From: CAWEQO01 sp963811225
GTDB lineage: Bacteria > Chloroflexota > Anaerolineae > Anaerolineales > Anaerolineaceae
Length of the DNA: 64,000 nt
Reading direction: 5' to 3'
NCBI GenBank assembly: GCA_963811225.1
Contig: CAWEQO010000011.1
Location: 186,001 to 250,000, forward strand
The notes beneath the pieces are model-generated. The model was not told the origin of the DNA. It ran no database searches and saw only the letters and a program-made list of their open reading frames with translations. Shown here piece after piece: positions 46,340 to 53,917 of the stretch (positions within the stretch are counted from its first letter, which is position 1; the number at the start of each line of letters is the position of its first letter). Position numbers and translations under genes: made by a program.

Positions 46340-47416
46340 ATGAAAAGGATACTATTCTCCGGTCTATTGATGTTCATGCTGCTCGCCATGACCGGATTCA
46401 CACAACCGTTAACGGTAAACGCACAATCCAACTCAGCCGGCTCGCAAGTCTACACCGTACTGGTTGGAGCAGAAAAGTCTTCCCTTGGCGTTAGCCTGAT
46501 GAGCTTCTTCCCCGAGACGCTTCAGATCCACGTAGGGGATACCGTCCAGTGGAAAATCAATTCGAACGAAATTCACACGGTCACCTTCCTGGCGGGAGGA
46601 GCGATGCCGGATTTGCTCATCCCAGCGCCGGCAGGACAACCATCGCCGCTCATGTTCAACGCTGCGGTGGCGTTCCCGACGGTTCCCAACCAGGGCCTAT
46701 ATGACGGCAGTACGTATGTCAACTCAGGCATCATGGGCAGGGACGCCGGGCAGGCGCAGGTCTTTGACCTGACGTTCACCCAGGCCGGCAGTTTCGATTA
46801 CGTGTGCGTGATCCACGGTTATGCCATGTCGGGCACGATCGAAGTGGTTGACAGCTCAACGCCGGTGCTTTCACCGGTGCAGGTCTATGCGCAGGCTAAG
46901 CGCGAGATCGGCAAGCAGTGGGCGAAGGTTCCAGCTGTGGAACGTGAAGCCAAGCAGCAGGTTCAAGCGCCGGTCAAGAATGCCGACGGTACGACCACCT
47001 ACCATGTGCTGGCAGGATATGAATCGGGCAGCATCATGCTGATGCAGTTCTTCCCGAAGCGCCTGACCGTGCAGCCGGGGGATACCGTCATTTGGGATCT
47101 ACCGTCCAATGGCGAAGCGCCGCATACCGTGACCTTCCTGAACGGCAACGAAGATCCGGAATTGATCCTGCCTGTACCGCAGCCGCTCGGGCCGCCGCTG
47201 CTGCTGGTCAACCCTGAGGTGCTGTTCCCATCCGACGCGGTCATGAACGGCGTGCCGCTGAATGAGAGCGATTTCTTCAACTCGGGCCTGTTGAACCCGG
47301 CCGGGCCGACCAGCTTCTCGCTGGTGATTGGAGATATCCGCGGCAAGCAGCCGTACATCTGCATCCTGCACGATACAAGCGGAATGACGGGCGCTCTGAA
47401 CGTTTCCGCCCCTTGA
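46340..47416 (+). CDS. Exported protein with two cupredoxin (plastocyanin-like) domains
   Basis: 358 residues from the ATG at 46340 (GAGAGGATCT upstream; an ATG 27 bp earlier lacks a site). Signal peptide with probable cleavage after VNA. Domain 1 has HTVTFLAG, then YVCVIHGYAMSG; domain 2 has HTVTFLNG, then YICILHDTSGMTG. Each has the His, Cys, His and Met needed for a type-1 copper site, so two blue-copper centres are expected. The linker between them is Lys/Gln/Ala-rich. It may shuttle electrons outside the membrane. It is convergent with the Fur-type regulator gene. Confidence 0.85.
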   Translation: MKRILFSGLLMFMLLAMTGFTQPLTVNAQSNSAGSQVYTVLVGAEKSSLGVSLMSFFPETLQIHVGDTVQWKINSNEIHTVTFLAGGAMPDLLIPAPAGQPSPLMFNAAVAFPTVPNQGLYDGSTYVNSGIMGRDAGQAQVFDLTFTQAGSFDYVCVIHGYAMSGTIEVVDSSTPVLSPVQVYAQAKREIGKQWAKVPAVEREAKQQVQAPVKNADGTTTYHVLAGYESGSIMLMQFFPKRLTVQPGDTVIWDLPSNGEAPHTVTFLNGNEDPELILPVPQPLGPPLLLVNPEVLFPSDAVMNGVPLNESDFFNSGLLNPAGPTSFSLVIGDIRGKQPYICILHDTSGMTGALNVSAP

Positions 47417-47445
47417 TAGGGTAAAAATCTCGTAACGGTAAGTAA

Positions 47446-47478
47446 AAAAGATGGGCGCGACAGTCGCGCCCATCTTTT
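47446..47478. terminator. Rho-independent terminator between convergent genes
   Basis: AAAAGATGGGCGCGA / TCGCGCCCATCTTTT: 15-bp perfect stem, 3-nt loop, T-run on both strands. Confidence 0.9.
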
Positions 47479-47490
47479 AATTCATTTGCT

Positions 47491-47880
47491 TTAGGGTCCG
47501 TTAGAGCTCTGACAGTCTTTACAAACGCCGAACAGGATCAGGTGATTGGTGGTGATCTCGAAGTTGTGCGTGCCGCCGACCTGTTCGAAGAAGGCTTGGA
47601 CTTCCTCGTTACTGAGTTCGAAAACCTTGCCGCACTCCTGGCAGACCAGATGGTGATGGATCTTGCGCCCTACCGCCTCGTACACGGCCGCGCCGATGCC
47701 GATGTCGGACACGGAGACTTTACCGTGCTTCGCAAGCCGTTCCAGCGCTCGATAAATGGTCGAGGGGGCCACGGCGGGCAGGCGCTCGCGCAGGCGCTCG
47801 TAGACGTCGTTCGAGGTCAGGTGCGTCTGCTCCTGGTTGAGGAGATCGAGAATCAGAAGATCGACGGAGGAAGTTCGCAT
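47491..47880 (-). CDS. Fur-family metalloregulator
   Basis: 129 residues from the ATG at 47880, GGAG 7 bp upstream. The winged-helix half contains TSNDVYERLRERLPAVAPSTIYRALERLAKHG. The C-terminal half has metal ligands in GRKIHHHLVCQECGKVFEL and a second pair in GVCKDCQ, giving the structural Cys4 zinc site. The neighbouring CbiMNQO-type transporter suggests sensing of nickel, cobalt or zinc rather than iron. Box-like sites over both divergent promoters imply autoregulation. Confidence 0.88.
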   Translation of the reverse strand: MRTSSVDLLILDLLNQEQTHLTSNDVYERLRERLPAVAPSTIYRALERLAKHGKVSVSDIGIGAAVYEAVGRKIHHHLVCQECGKVFELSNEEVQAFFEQVGGTHNFEITTNHLILFGVCKDCQSSNGP

Positions 47881-47921
47881 AAAAAACTCCAGGTGCTTGG
47901 GCGATTGGCCGGAACTGGCTG

Positions 47922-47975
47922 CGACTATTATAATGCAATCGCTTGTAAATGCAAAGATTCGCATTATAATAATGC
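47922..47975. promoter_or_regulatory. Two Fur-type boxes over divergent promoters (fur-like / cbiM)
   Basis: GCATTAT-A-ATAATGC (47961-47975) is a perfect 7-1-7 repeat covering the cbiM -10 (TATAAT 47965-47970; -35 TTGTAA 47943-47948, 16-bp spacer). A second, half-degenerate box (CGACTAT-T-ATAATGC, 47922-47936) covers the minus-strand -10 (47927-47932) of the regulator gene, whose -35 is TTTGCA (47950-47955). Confidence 0.75.
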
Positions 47976-48006
47976 AGTTGAAGGCACACAGGTGATCGGA
48001 GGTGAC

Positions 48007-49134
48007 GTGAAACTCAAACAACAGATCGACAAAATCCCGCGCTGGATGTGGCTGTATTACGGGATGGGAGCGGTGTGGCTGGCGACGACCGCCATGCACA
48101 TCCCGGACGGCTATTTGAGTCCGGTCACCTCGGCGATCCTGTTCCTGCTGGCGTTGCCGTTCTGGATGCGCGGCATCAACAGCTTGCGCGAAAAAATGAG
48201 CGCCAGGAACGTGCCGCTGGTGGCGCTGTTCGCTGCGTTTTCGTTCGTGATCATGATGTTCAACCTCCCCCTGCCGGGCGGCACCAGCGGGCATGCGGTC
48301 GGCGGCGCGCTGGCGGCGATCATCCTGGGCCCCGGTCCGGCCTCCATCGCCCTGACGATCGCGCTGGCGATCCAGGCGTTCTTCTTCGGTGACGGGGGCA
48401 TCCTGGCATTGGGGGCCAACGCGTTCAACATGGCTGTCGTGCTGCCGTACGTCAGCTACGGGATTTACCAGTGGATTGCCGGGCGCTCGGAGCCGCAGTC
48501 GCGGCGGCGAGTGGTCGGCGCGGCGATTGGCGGGTATGTCGGCCTGAGCGTATCGGCGTTCTTCACGGCGGTGGAGTTCGGCATCCAACCGGCGCTGTGG
48601 CATACGGCAGGCGGTGCGCCGCTTTATGCGCCCTACCCCCTGTCGATCGCCATCCCGGCGATGGTGGTCCCACACCTGCTGGTGGCCTCTGTGGTCGAGG
48701 GGGCGGTGACGGCCCTGGTGATCGCCTACCTGCAGCGAGCCAACCAACCGGCGCTGAAGATGGCGGCGCAGCCGCACCTGGCGATCCAGTCGGGGGCGCT
48801 GAGCAAGCTGCGCACGCTGTGGATCGGGCTGGCGGCGCTGGTGGCGCTGACCCCGGTCGGCCTGCTGGCCCCGGGCACGGCCTGGGGCGAGTGGGGCGCC
48901 GATGAACTGACCGGCCTGGGCCTGGGATTTATCCCGCAGGGCATGGCCAAACTCTCGGGGCTGTGGGCGGCGCCGGCGGCCGGCTATAACTTGCCGGCGC
49001 TGGGCAGCCCGAGCCTGGGCTACGCCCTGTCGGGGCTGGTGGGTGTGATCATCATCTCGGCGCTGTTCTGGCTGTTCGCCATGCTGGCCGCGGGGCGCAA
49101 GGTTGACTCAGACTGCGTGGAGTGCGACCAGTGA
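48007..49134 (+). CDS. cbiM: CbiM/NikM-type ECF transporter substrate subunit fused to a PDGLE (CbiN-like) domain
   Basis: 375 residues from the GTG at 48007 (GGAGGT 3 bp upstream). The CbiM core begins AMHIPDGYLSPV at about residue 30 and has PLPGGTSGHAVGGALAAIILGP and GDGGILALGANAFNMAV. In CbiM/NikM the free N-terminal Met-His of MHIPDG binds the metal. Here about 29 residues precede it, with a hydrophobic stretch ending LATTA, so processing as a signal peptide would expose Met-His. The C-terminal part (from about 285) corresponds to the PDGLE/NikN module. Cobalt or nickel uptake; GTGA overlap with cbiQ. Confidence 0.85.
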   Translation: MKLKQQIDKIPRWMWLYYGMGAVWLATTAMHIPDGYLSPVTSAILFLLALPFWMRGINSLREKMSARNVPLVALFAAFSFVIMMFNLPLPGGTSGHAVGGALAAIILGPGPASIALTIALAIQAFFFGDGGILALGANAFNMAVVLPYVSYGIYQWIAGRSEPQSRRRVVGAAIGGYVGLSVSAFFTAVEFGIQPALWHTAGGAPLYAPYPLSIAIPAMVVPHLLVASVVEGAVTALVIAYLQRANQPALKMAAQPHLAIQSGALSKLRTLWIGLAALVALTPVGLLAPGTAWGEWGADELTGLGLGFIPQGMAKLSGLWAAPAAGYNLPALGSPSLGYALSGLVGVIIISALFWLFAMLAAGRKVDSDCVECDQ

Positions 49135-49976
49135 GCTTGCCCGCAGCCCAAACCGGCAGACGGCGGCGGGCGGGCTTCGTCGAGCGCACGCTGACCGGCA
49201 TCAACGATACACTGGAGCAGTCGCTGTTTGCCGAGCGCATCGCCCGCCGGCACGGCTTGCTGCAATCGCTGGACCCGCGACTGAAGGCGCTGGCGACGCT
49301 GGCGCTGCTGCTGTCCATCAGCCTGTCGCACAACCTGGCGGTGATTGCGGCGCTGTACCTGGTCACGCTGGCGCTGGCGGCGGCGTCACAAGTTCCCCTG
49401 GGCTTTTTCATCCGCAGGGTCTGGCTGGCGGTGCTGGTGTTCACCGGCGTGATCGCCCTGCCGGCGCTGTTCCTGACGCCCGGGCCGATTGCGGCGCAGC
49501 TGCCACTGGGGCTGGCAATCACGCAGACCGGGCTGACCACGGCGGCTTTCCTGCTGCTGCGGGTGTGCGCGTCGGTGTCGCTGGCGGCCCTGCTGGTGCT
49601 GACCACACCCTGGAACGGCGTGCTCAAGGCACTAGGGGTGCTGCGCATCCCGGACGTGATCGTGCTGATCCTGGGCATGACCTACCGCTATATCCACCTG
49701 TTATTACACTTGACCCATGACATGTTCCTGTCGCGCCAGAGCCGCCTGATCCGGCCCTTGCAAAGCGCCGAGCAGCGCAGGCTGGCGGCGGCGACGGCGG
49801 GCGTGCTGCTGGGCAAGTCGCTGCAGATCAGCAGCGAGGTGTATTTGGCGATGGAGTCGCGCGGCTATCGCGGCTACCCGCGCACCCTGGACACCTTCCG
49901 CTTCCGCCGGCGGGACTGGATCGCGACGGCGGTCGCAGCGCTGGTCACAGCGGCGGCGATCTGGTTGGGGATGTGA
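49131..49976 (+). CDS. cbiQ: Cobalt/nickel ECF transporter transmembrane subunit
   Basis: 281 residues from the GTG at 49131, overlapping the cbiM stop by four bases. N-terminal cytosolic segment, then about five membrane helices. CbiQ features: SLDPRLKALATLALLLSISL near the start, and the coupling-helix motifs LTHDMFLSRQSR and AMESRGYRGYPR that contact the ATPase. Energy-coupling T-component of the ECF transporter. Followed by cbiO with the same GTGA overlap. Confidence 0.9.
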   Translation: MSLPAAQTGRRRRAGFVERTLTGINDTLEQSLFAERIARRHGLLQSLDPRLKALATLALLLSISLSHNLAVIAALYLVTLALAAASQVPLGFFIRRVWLAVLVFTGVIALPALFLTPGPIAAQLPLGLAITQTGLTTAAFLLLRVCASVSLAALLVLTTPWNGVLKALGVLRIPDVIVLILGMTYRYIHLLLHLTHDMFLSRQSRLIRPLQSAEQRRLAAATAGVLLGKSLQISSEVYLAMESRGYRGYPRTLDTFRFRRRDWIATAVAALVTAAAIWLGM

Positions 49977-50764
49977 GCGTGGCGTCCCAAGAGCAGCAGG
50001 CAGAGCAGGTGGAAGCAGGGCGGCGGCCGGAGACTGTGTTTCAGGTGGAGAACGTTACCTACCTGTACAACAACGAGATCCCGGCCCTGGAAGGCATCTC
50101 GCTGGAAGTGCGAAAGGGCGAGAAGCTGGCAATTCTGGGCTCGAACGGATCGGGCAAGAGCACCTTGCTGAAGGCGCTGGATGGGCTGTACTTCCCGAGC
50201 CGCGGGCGGGTGCGGGCCTTCGGGCAGCCGCTGACCGAGCGGGCGCTCCAGGACGACGGCTTCAACGCCGCCTTCCGCACACAAGTGGGATTGGTGTTCC
50301 AGGACAGCGACGTGCAGCTGTTCATGCCGACCGTGCGCGAGGAGGTGGCCTTTGCGCCGCTGCAGCTGGGAATCCGCGACGCCGAGGTGCGCGAGCGGGT
50401 GGAGTGGGCGCTGCAATCGCTGCGGATCGAGAAGTTGGCCGAGCGGGCCCCACACCAGCTCTCGGGCGGCGAGAAAAAGCGCGTGGCGCTGGCCTCGGTG
50501 CTGAGCTTGCGGCCCGAGGTGTGGCTGCTGGACGAGCCGACCGCGGGCCTGGATCCGCGCAGCGTGACCTGGCTGCTGGAGTTCATCAACGAGCAGGGCC
50601 GGCAGGGCAAGACCGTGGCGCTGGCGACGCATGACCTGACACTGGTGGAGGCGGTCGCCGATCGCGTTTACGTGCTGGACGAGCAGCATCACGTCGCGGC
50701 GGAGGGCACGCCGGGGGAGATCCTGAGGGACCGGGAACTGCTGCTGCGAGCAAATTTGATATAA
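49973..50764 (+). CDS. cbiO: Cobalt/nickel ECF transporter ATPase
   Basis: 263 residues from the GTG at 49973 (GTGA overlap with cbiQ). Walker A GSNGSGKST, Q-loop VFQDSDVQLF (the FQxxDxQLF form typical of ECF ATPases), signature LSGGEKKRVALASVL, Walker B VWLLDEPTAGLDP, H-loop ATHDLTL. It powers metal uptake with CbiM and CbiQ. Last gene of the operon; a hairpin overlaps and follows the stop. Confidence 0.92.
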   Translation: MSVASQEQQAEQVEAGRRPETVFQVENVTYLYNNEIPALEGISLEVRKGEKLAILGSNGSGKSTLLKALDGLYFPSRGRVRAFGQPLTERALQDDGFNAAFRTQVGLVFQDSDVQLFMPTVREEVAFAPLQLGIRDAEVRERVEWALQSLRIEKLAERAPHQLSGGEKKRVALASVLSLRPEVWLLDEPTAGLDPRSVTWLLEFINEQGRQGKTVALATHDLTLVEAVADRVYVLDEQHHVAAEGTPGEILRDRELLLRANLI

Positions 50765-50826
50765 AAAGAGGGTAGAGAACAGAGAGCAGAGAGTGGTAAC
50801 TGCTCTCTGTTCTCTACTCTCTTTTT
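50763..50826. terminator. 26-bp inverted repeat after cbiO
   Basis: Arms 50763-50788 and 50801-50826 with one wobble-compatible mismatch, ending in TCTTTTT on the plus strand. A TATAAT (50835-50840) follows at once and may serve the next gene. Confidence 0.75.
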
Positions 50827-50885
50827 CTTCAAGGTATAATCAGCAGTACGCAAATATGCGCCCATCCTTTTAACGACAGCAAACC

Positions 50886-52523
50886 ATGCCCGATCTGGAA
50901 ACCGCTCTGCAAGGAAGTGATCTCGGATATCTGAAAATCGTCGCCGATGCCTGGGGGATCGAGCTGAACGCGCCCGACGCTGCCACGGCGCTGCCGCTGC
51001 TGGTGCGCGGCATGCGCGATGGGGCGCTGATCAACGAGGTGCTGGAGGCGCTCTCGCCGGACCTGCTGGAGGGCTTGCAGGCGCTGTTCGAGAGCGAGGG
51101 CAGCCTGTCGTGGGCGCTGTTCACCCGGCGCTTCGGCGAGCTGCGGCGGATGGGGCCGGCCAAGCGCGACCGTGAGCGCCCGGACCTGCACCCCTCCTCG
51201 ATCACCGAGGTGCTGTGGTACCGCGGCCTGATCGCCAAGGACACCTTCAACCTGCCGCGCGGCCCCGAAGACTGCGCCTACATCCCGGACGATCTGCTGG
51301 CGCTGATGCCGCAGCTGGGCGCGCCGGAGGTGATCCGCCTGGGCCGCCCGGCTTCACCGGCCGAATGCGCCCAACCCATCCCCGCCAACGACCGCGTCCT
51401 CGACCACGCCTGCACCCTGCTGGCGGCGCTGCGCCTGAACCTCGATACCGAGGAGATGGACACCGAGGGCTGGCATATGCCGGTGAGCACGCTGAAAGCG
51501 CTGCTGGAGGCGGCCGGGCTGCTCGACCGCTGCGACGAGCCGGACCCCGAGGCGGTGCGCGCCTTTCTGGAAACGCCGCGAGCCGAGGCGCTGGCGCAGC
51601 TGGCGCAGGCCTGGATGAAGAGCTATACGTTCGACGATCTGCGCATGCTGCCGGGGTTGAAGTTCGAGGGCGAGTGGCAAAACCAGCCGTACGAGACCCG
51701 CCAGGCGGTGCTGGAGATGCTGAGCCAGCTGCCGGGCGATTCCTGGTGGAGCATCGGGGCATTCGTGGCGGCGGTCAAGGAGCGCCGGCCGGACTACCAG
51801 CGCCCGGCGGGCGACTATGACTCGTGGTTCATCCGCAAGGAGGGCAGCGAGACCTACTTGAGCGGCGTCGCCTCCTGGGACGAGGTGGACGGGCCGCTGC
51901 TGCGCTGGATGGTGAGCGGGCCGCTGCACTGGCTGGGGCTGTTCGACCTGGCGGCGTCGAAGGGCGGCGCACCCACGGCCTTCCGGCCCTCGAATTGGTC
52001 GGCATCGCTGTGGCATGGCAACCCGCCGCAGGGGCTGCCGGAGGAGAATGCGCCGGTGCGCGCCCTGAGCGGCGGGCGGCTGGTTGCGCCGCCGCTGGCG
52101 CCGAGACCGCTGCGCTACCAGTTGAGCCGCTTCTGCCGCTGGGAAGGCGAGAGCAAAGACGGCTACCACTACCGCCTGACGCCCAACTCCTTGGAGCGGG
52201 CCACCCAGCAGGGCCTGCGCCCGGCGCACCTGCTCACTTTGTTAAAACGCCACGCGGTCCAACCCATCCCGCCCGACCTGTTCACTGCGCTGGAGCGCTG
52301 GGAGAAGTTCGGCGCGCAGGCCAGGATCGAGCAGGCCACCCTGCTGCGGGTCAAGTCACCGGAGGTGCTGGAGGCGTTAAAAAAGACCCGCGCGGCGCGC
52401 TACCTGGGTGAGACGCTCAACCCGACCACAGTGGTGGTGCGGCCCGGGCGAGAGAAGGCCGTGCGGGATGCGCTGGCAGAGTGCGGGTACTTGCCGGAGG
52501 AGGAGGAACAGCGCAAAGCTTGA
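50886..52523 (+). CDS. Helicase C-terminal-domain-3-like (XPB/Ssl2-type accessory) protein, tentative
   Basis: 545 residues, acidic and Leu-rich, with no helicase motor motifs (no Walker A/B). The N-terminus consists of helical repeats (LPLLVRGMRDGALINEVLEAL). The middle contains WHMPVSTLKALLEAAGLLDR and SWWSIGAFVAAVKERRPDYQRP, which resemble winged-helix units. The end, LGETLNPTTVVVRPGREKAV then LAECGYLPE, resembles the tail of PF13625-type helicase-associated domains. Function is unknown. It has no Shine-Dalgarno and is the only gene in its unit. Confidence 0.5.
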   Translation: MPDLETALQGSDLGYLKIVADAWGIELNAPDAATALPLLVRGMRDGALINEVLEALSPDLLEGLQALFESEGSLSWALFTRRFGELRRMGPAKRDRERPDLHPSSITEVLWYRGLIAKDTFNLPRGPEDCAYIPDDLLALMPQLGAPEVIRLGRPASPAECAQPIPANDRVLDHACTLLAALRLNLDTEEMDTEGWHMPVSTLKALLEAAGLLDRCDEPDPEAVRAFLETPRAEALAQLAQAWMKSYTFDDLRMLPGLKFEGEWQNQPYETRQAVLEMLSQLPGDSWWSIGAFVAAVKERRPDYQRPAGDYDSWFIRKEGSETYLSGVASWDEVDGPLLRWMVSGPLHWLGLFDLAASKGGAPTAFRPSNWSASLWHGNPPQGLPEENAPVRALSGGRLVAPPLAPRPLRYQLSRFCRWEGESKDGYHYRLTPNSLERATQQGLRPAHLLTLLKRHAVQPIPPDLFTALERWEKFGAQARIEQATLLRVKSPEVLEALKKTRAARYLGETLNPTTVVVRPGREKAVRDALAECGYLPEEEEQRKA

Positions 52524-52563
52524 ACTGCGAAGTCGCGGAACGCGAATAGCATTTCAGCCCTGA

Positions 52564-53086
52564 TCATTCTTCGGTGATGTTGTACTCCAGGTCGATAAAG
52601 GATCCAACTTTCTTTCCGGTCGGCAGTCCATTTTCGATGATCTCGCCGACGAAGACGGCTCGTACCGCCACAGGGATTTCTACATGATCAAGATCTGGTT
52701 TTACGAAAAGCAGATCCATCTGATACTGCTCTCGGTCGGCGTCATCCTTTTGATACAGCAGAATCTCATGATCATTCGCCCAAATCAGTTGATCATTTAG
52801 CTCGATCCAAAGCTTATAATTTTCGTTGTAGTAATACAAGCTATGTGCATTATGCCCGGGTATGCGGATGATCTTGTTTGAAATGTTTTCAACAGAAATG
52901 ATCGTTCTTGTGTCTCGTTCACCCGGTGATGACATGAACTCGTAATTGGATATAACCTTGCATGGAAATATTTGGGTATATATTGGAGAATTTCTGCTCT
53001 TTTTCATCCATTAAACTTAAAGAAGTACAGGCTGTTAGCGTCAATAGTAAAGCCAGCAGTAGCGGGATGAGAAAAGAGCGATGCAT
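52564..53086 (-). CDS. Small lipoprotein of unknown function, frameshifted once
   Basis: About 173 residues. The frame starting at the ATG at 53086 (AGGAAT upstream) encodes a lipoprotein signal, MHRSFLIPLLLALLLTLTAC, with lipobox LTAC. A break near 52945 shifts to the frame that continues SPGERDTRTIISVENISNKI and ends in DLEYNITEE. The mature part is beta-rich, with several Tyr/Asn residues; no family is recognised. Base composition is clearly AT-richer than the flanks, as for its two upstream neighbours. Last gene of a small operon interrupted by an IS. Confidence 0.6.
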
Positions 53087-53095
53087 AACAAATTC

Positions 53096-53371
53096 CTAGA
53101 AGGGCCCGTGAATGGCAGCGATGATTCCAGCAATGCAAATCATTATGCTGATGAGAACGACAATTCTTGTCCACAAGATATTGAATCGAGATTTATAAGG
53201 GGGACCGAATTCTAGAAAGCCGGATAAGATAGGAATATCTCTCTTTACCCGTTTTTTCTGTCTGTACGCTTTATTCAGGTATTCATCCAGCCTGAACCAG
53301 AGCAAATACCCGATATATAACAGGTAAGCGAGACCTAACATAAAGACGATGAAGGCAAAGGGGTTTTTCAT
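53096..53371 (-). CDS. Small two-span membrane protein
   Basis: 91 residues from the ATG at 53371 (GGTGG upstream; a TTG 12 bp earlier is possible). Two hydrophobic helices (residues about 4-26 and 67-88) flank a basic loop (KAYRQKKRVKRD). No family is recognised. It starts 23 bp after the original stop of the IS-split gene and ends 9 bp before the lipoprotein start, so these three formed one operon. Confidence 0.6.
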   Translation of the reverse strand: MKNPFAFIVFMLGLAYLLYIGYLLWFRLDEYLNKAYRQKKRVKRDIPILSGFLEFGPPYKSRFNILWTRIVVLISIMICIAGIIAAIHGPF

Positions 53372-53917
53372 GGTTTCCACCAACAGCGAGTCACCTACTC
53401 ATCCTGCTTTTTCTTTGTAGCTTGACGATGCCCAATTTCCCTAAAGAAGATGCTGTCTTTACCGCTTGACTTTAGAGATGCGAACATAGCGCCGAAATAG
53501 CGCTCGAACCTTAAAGACAGAAAAAGTTACCAAAACCGTCTTCAGGCGGTGGAAGCAGCCCGGTTTTGCAGGTTTTTCGCCTTTTTTATCACCGGATACC
53601 GCGTTCTGGCGACTGGATGGTAGCCTTTGGAGCGACCTTTTCCTTTTCCAGCCTTTCTGGTATCTCGGGCTGGTGTACCCAACTGCACTAAATATCCAAA
53701 AGCGCTGCGCTGAACCTGCCCTGGGGTCAAACCTTTGGTTTCTGGCCTCGTTCCAGCCGGATACCAGGCCGGTCGAGATGCTTTAACCTCATCCCGCATG
53801 AGCAGCAGCTGCCAGTACGCCAGGGCGCACAACCACATCCAATGGTCGGTACTGACCAGATCGGTGGACTGATTTGCGTTCAAGCCCATGTGCTGTTTCA
53901 AAAAGCGGAACATATGC

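Noticed and set aside
47880..48777. Upstream extension of the Fur-like frame on the minus strand
   Set aside because: It runs antisense through cbiM and through the divergent promoters; the Fur domain, SD and family length all support the start at 47880.
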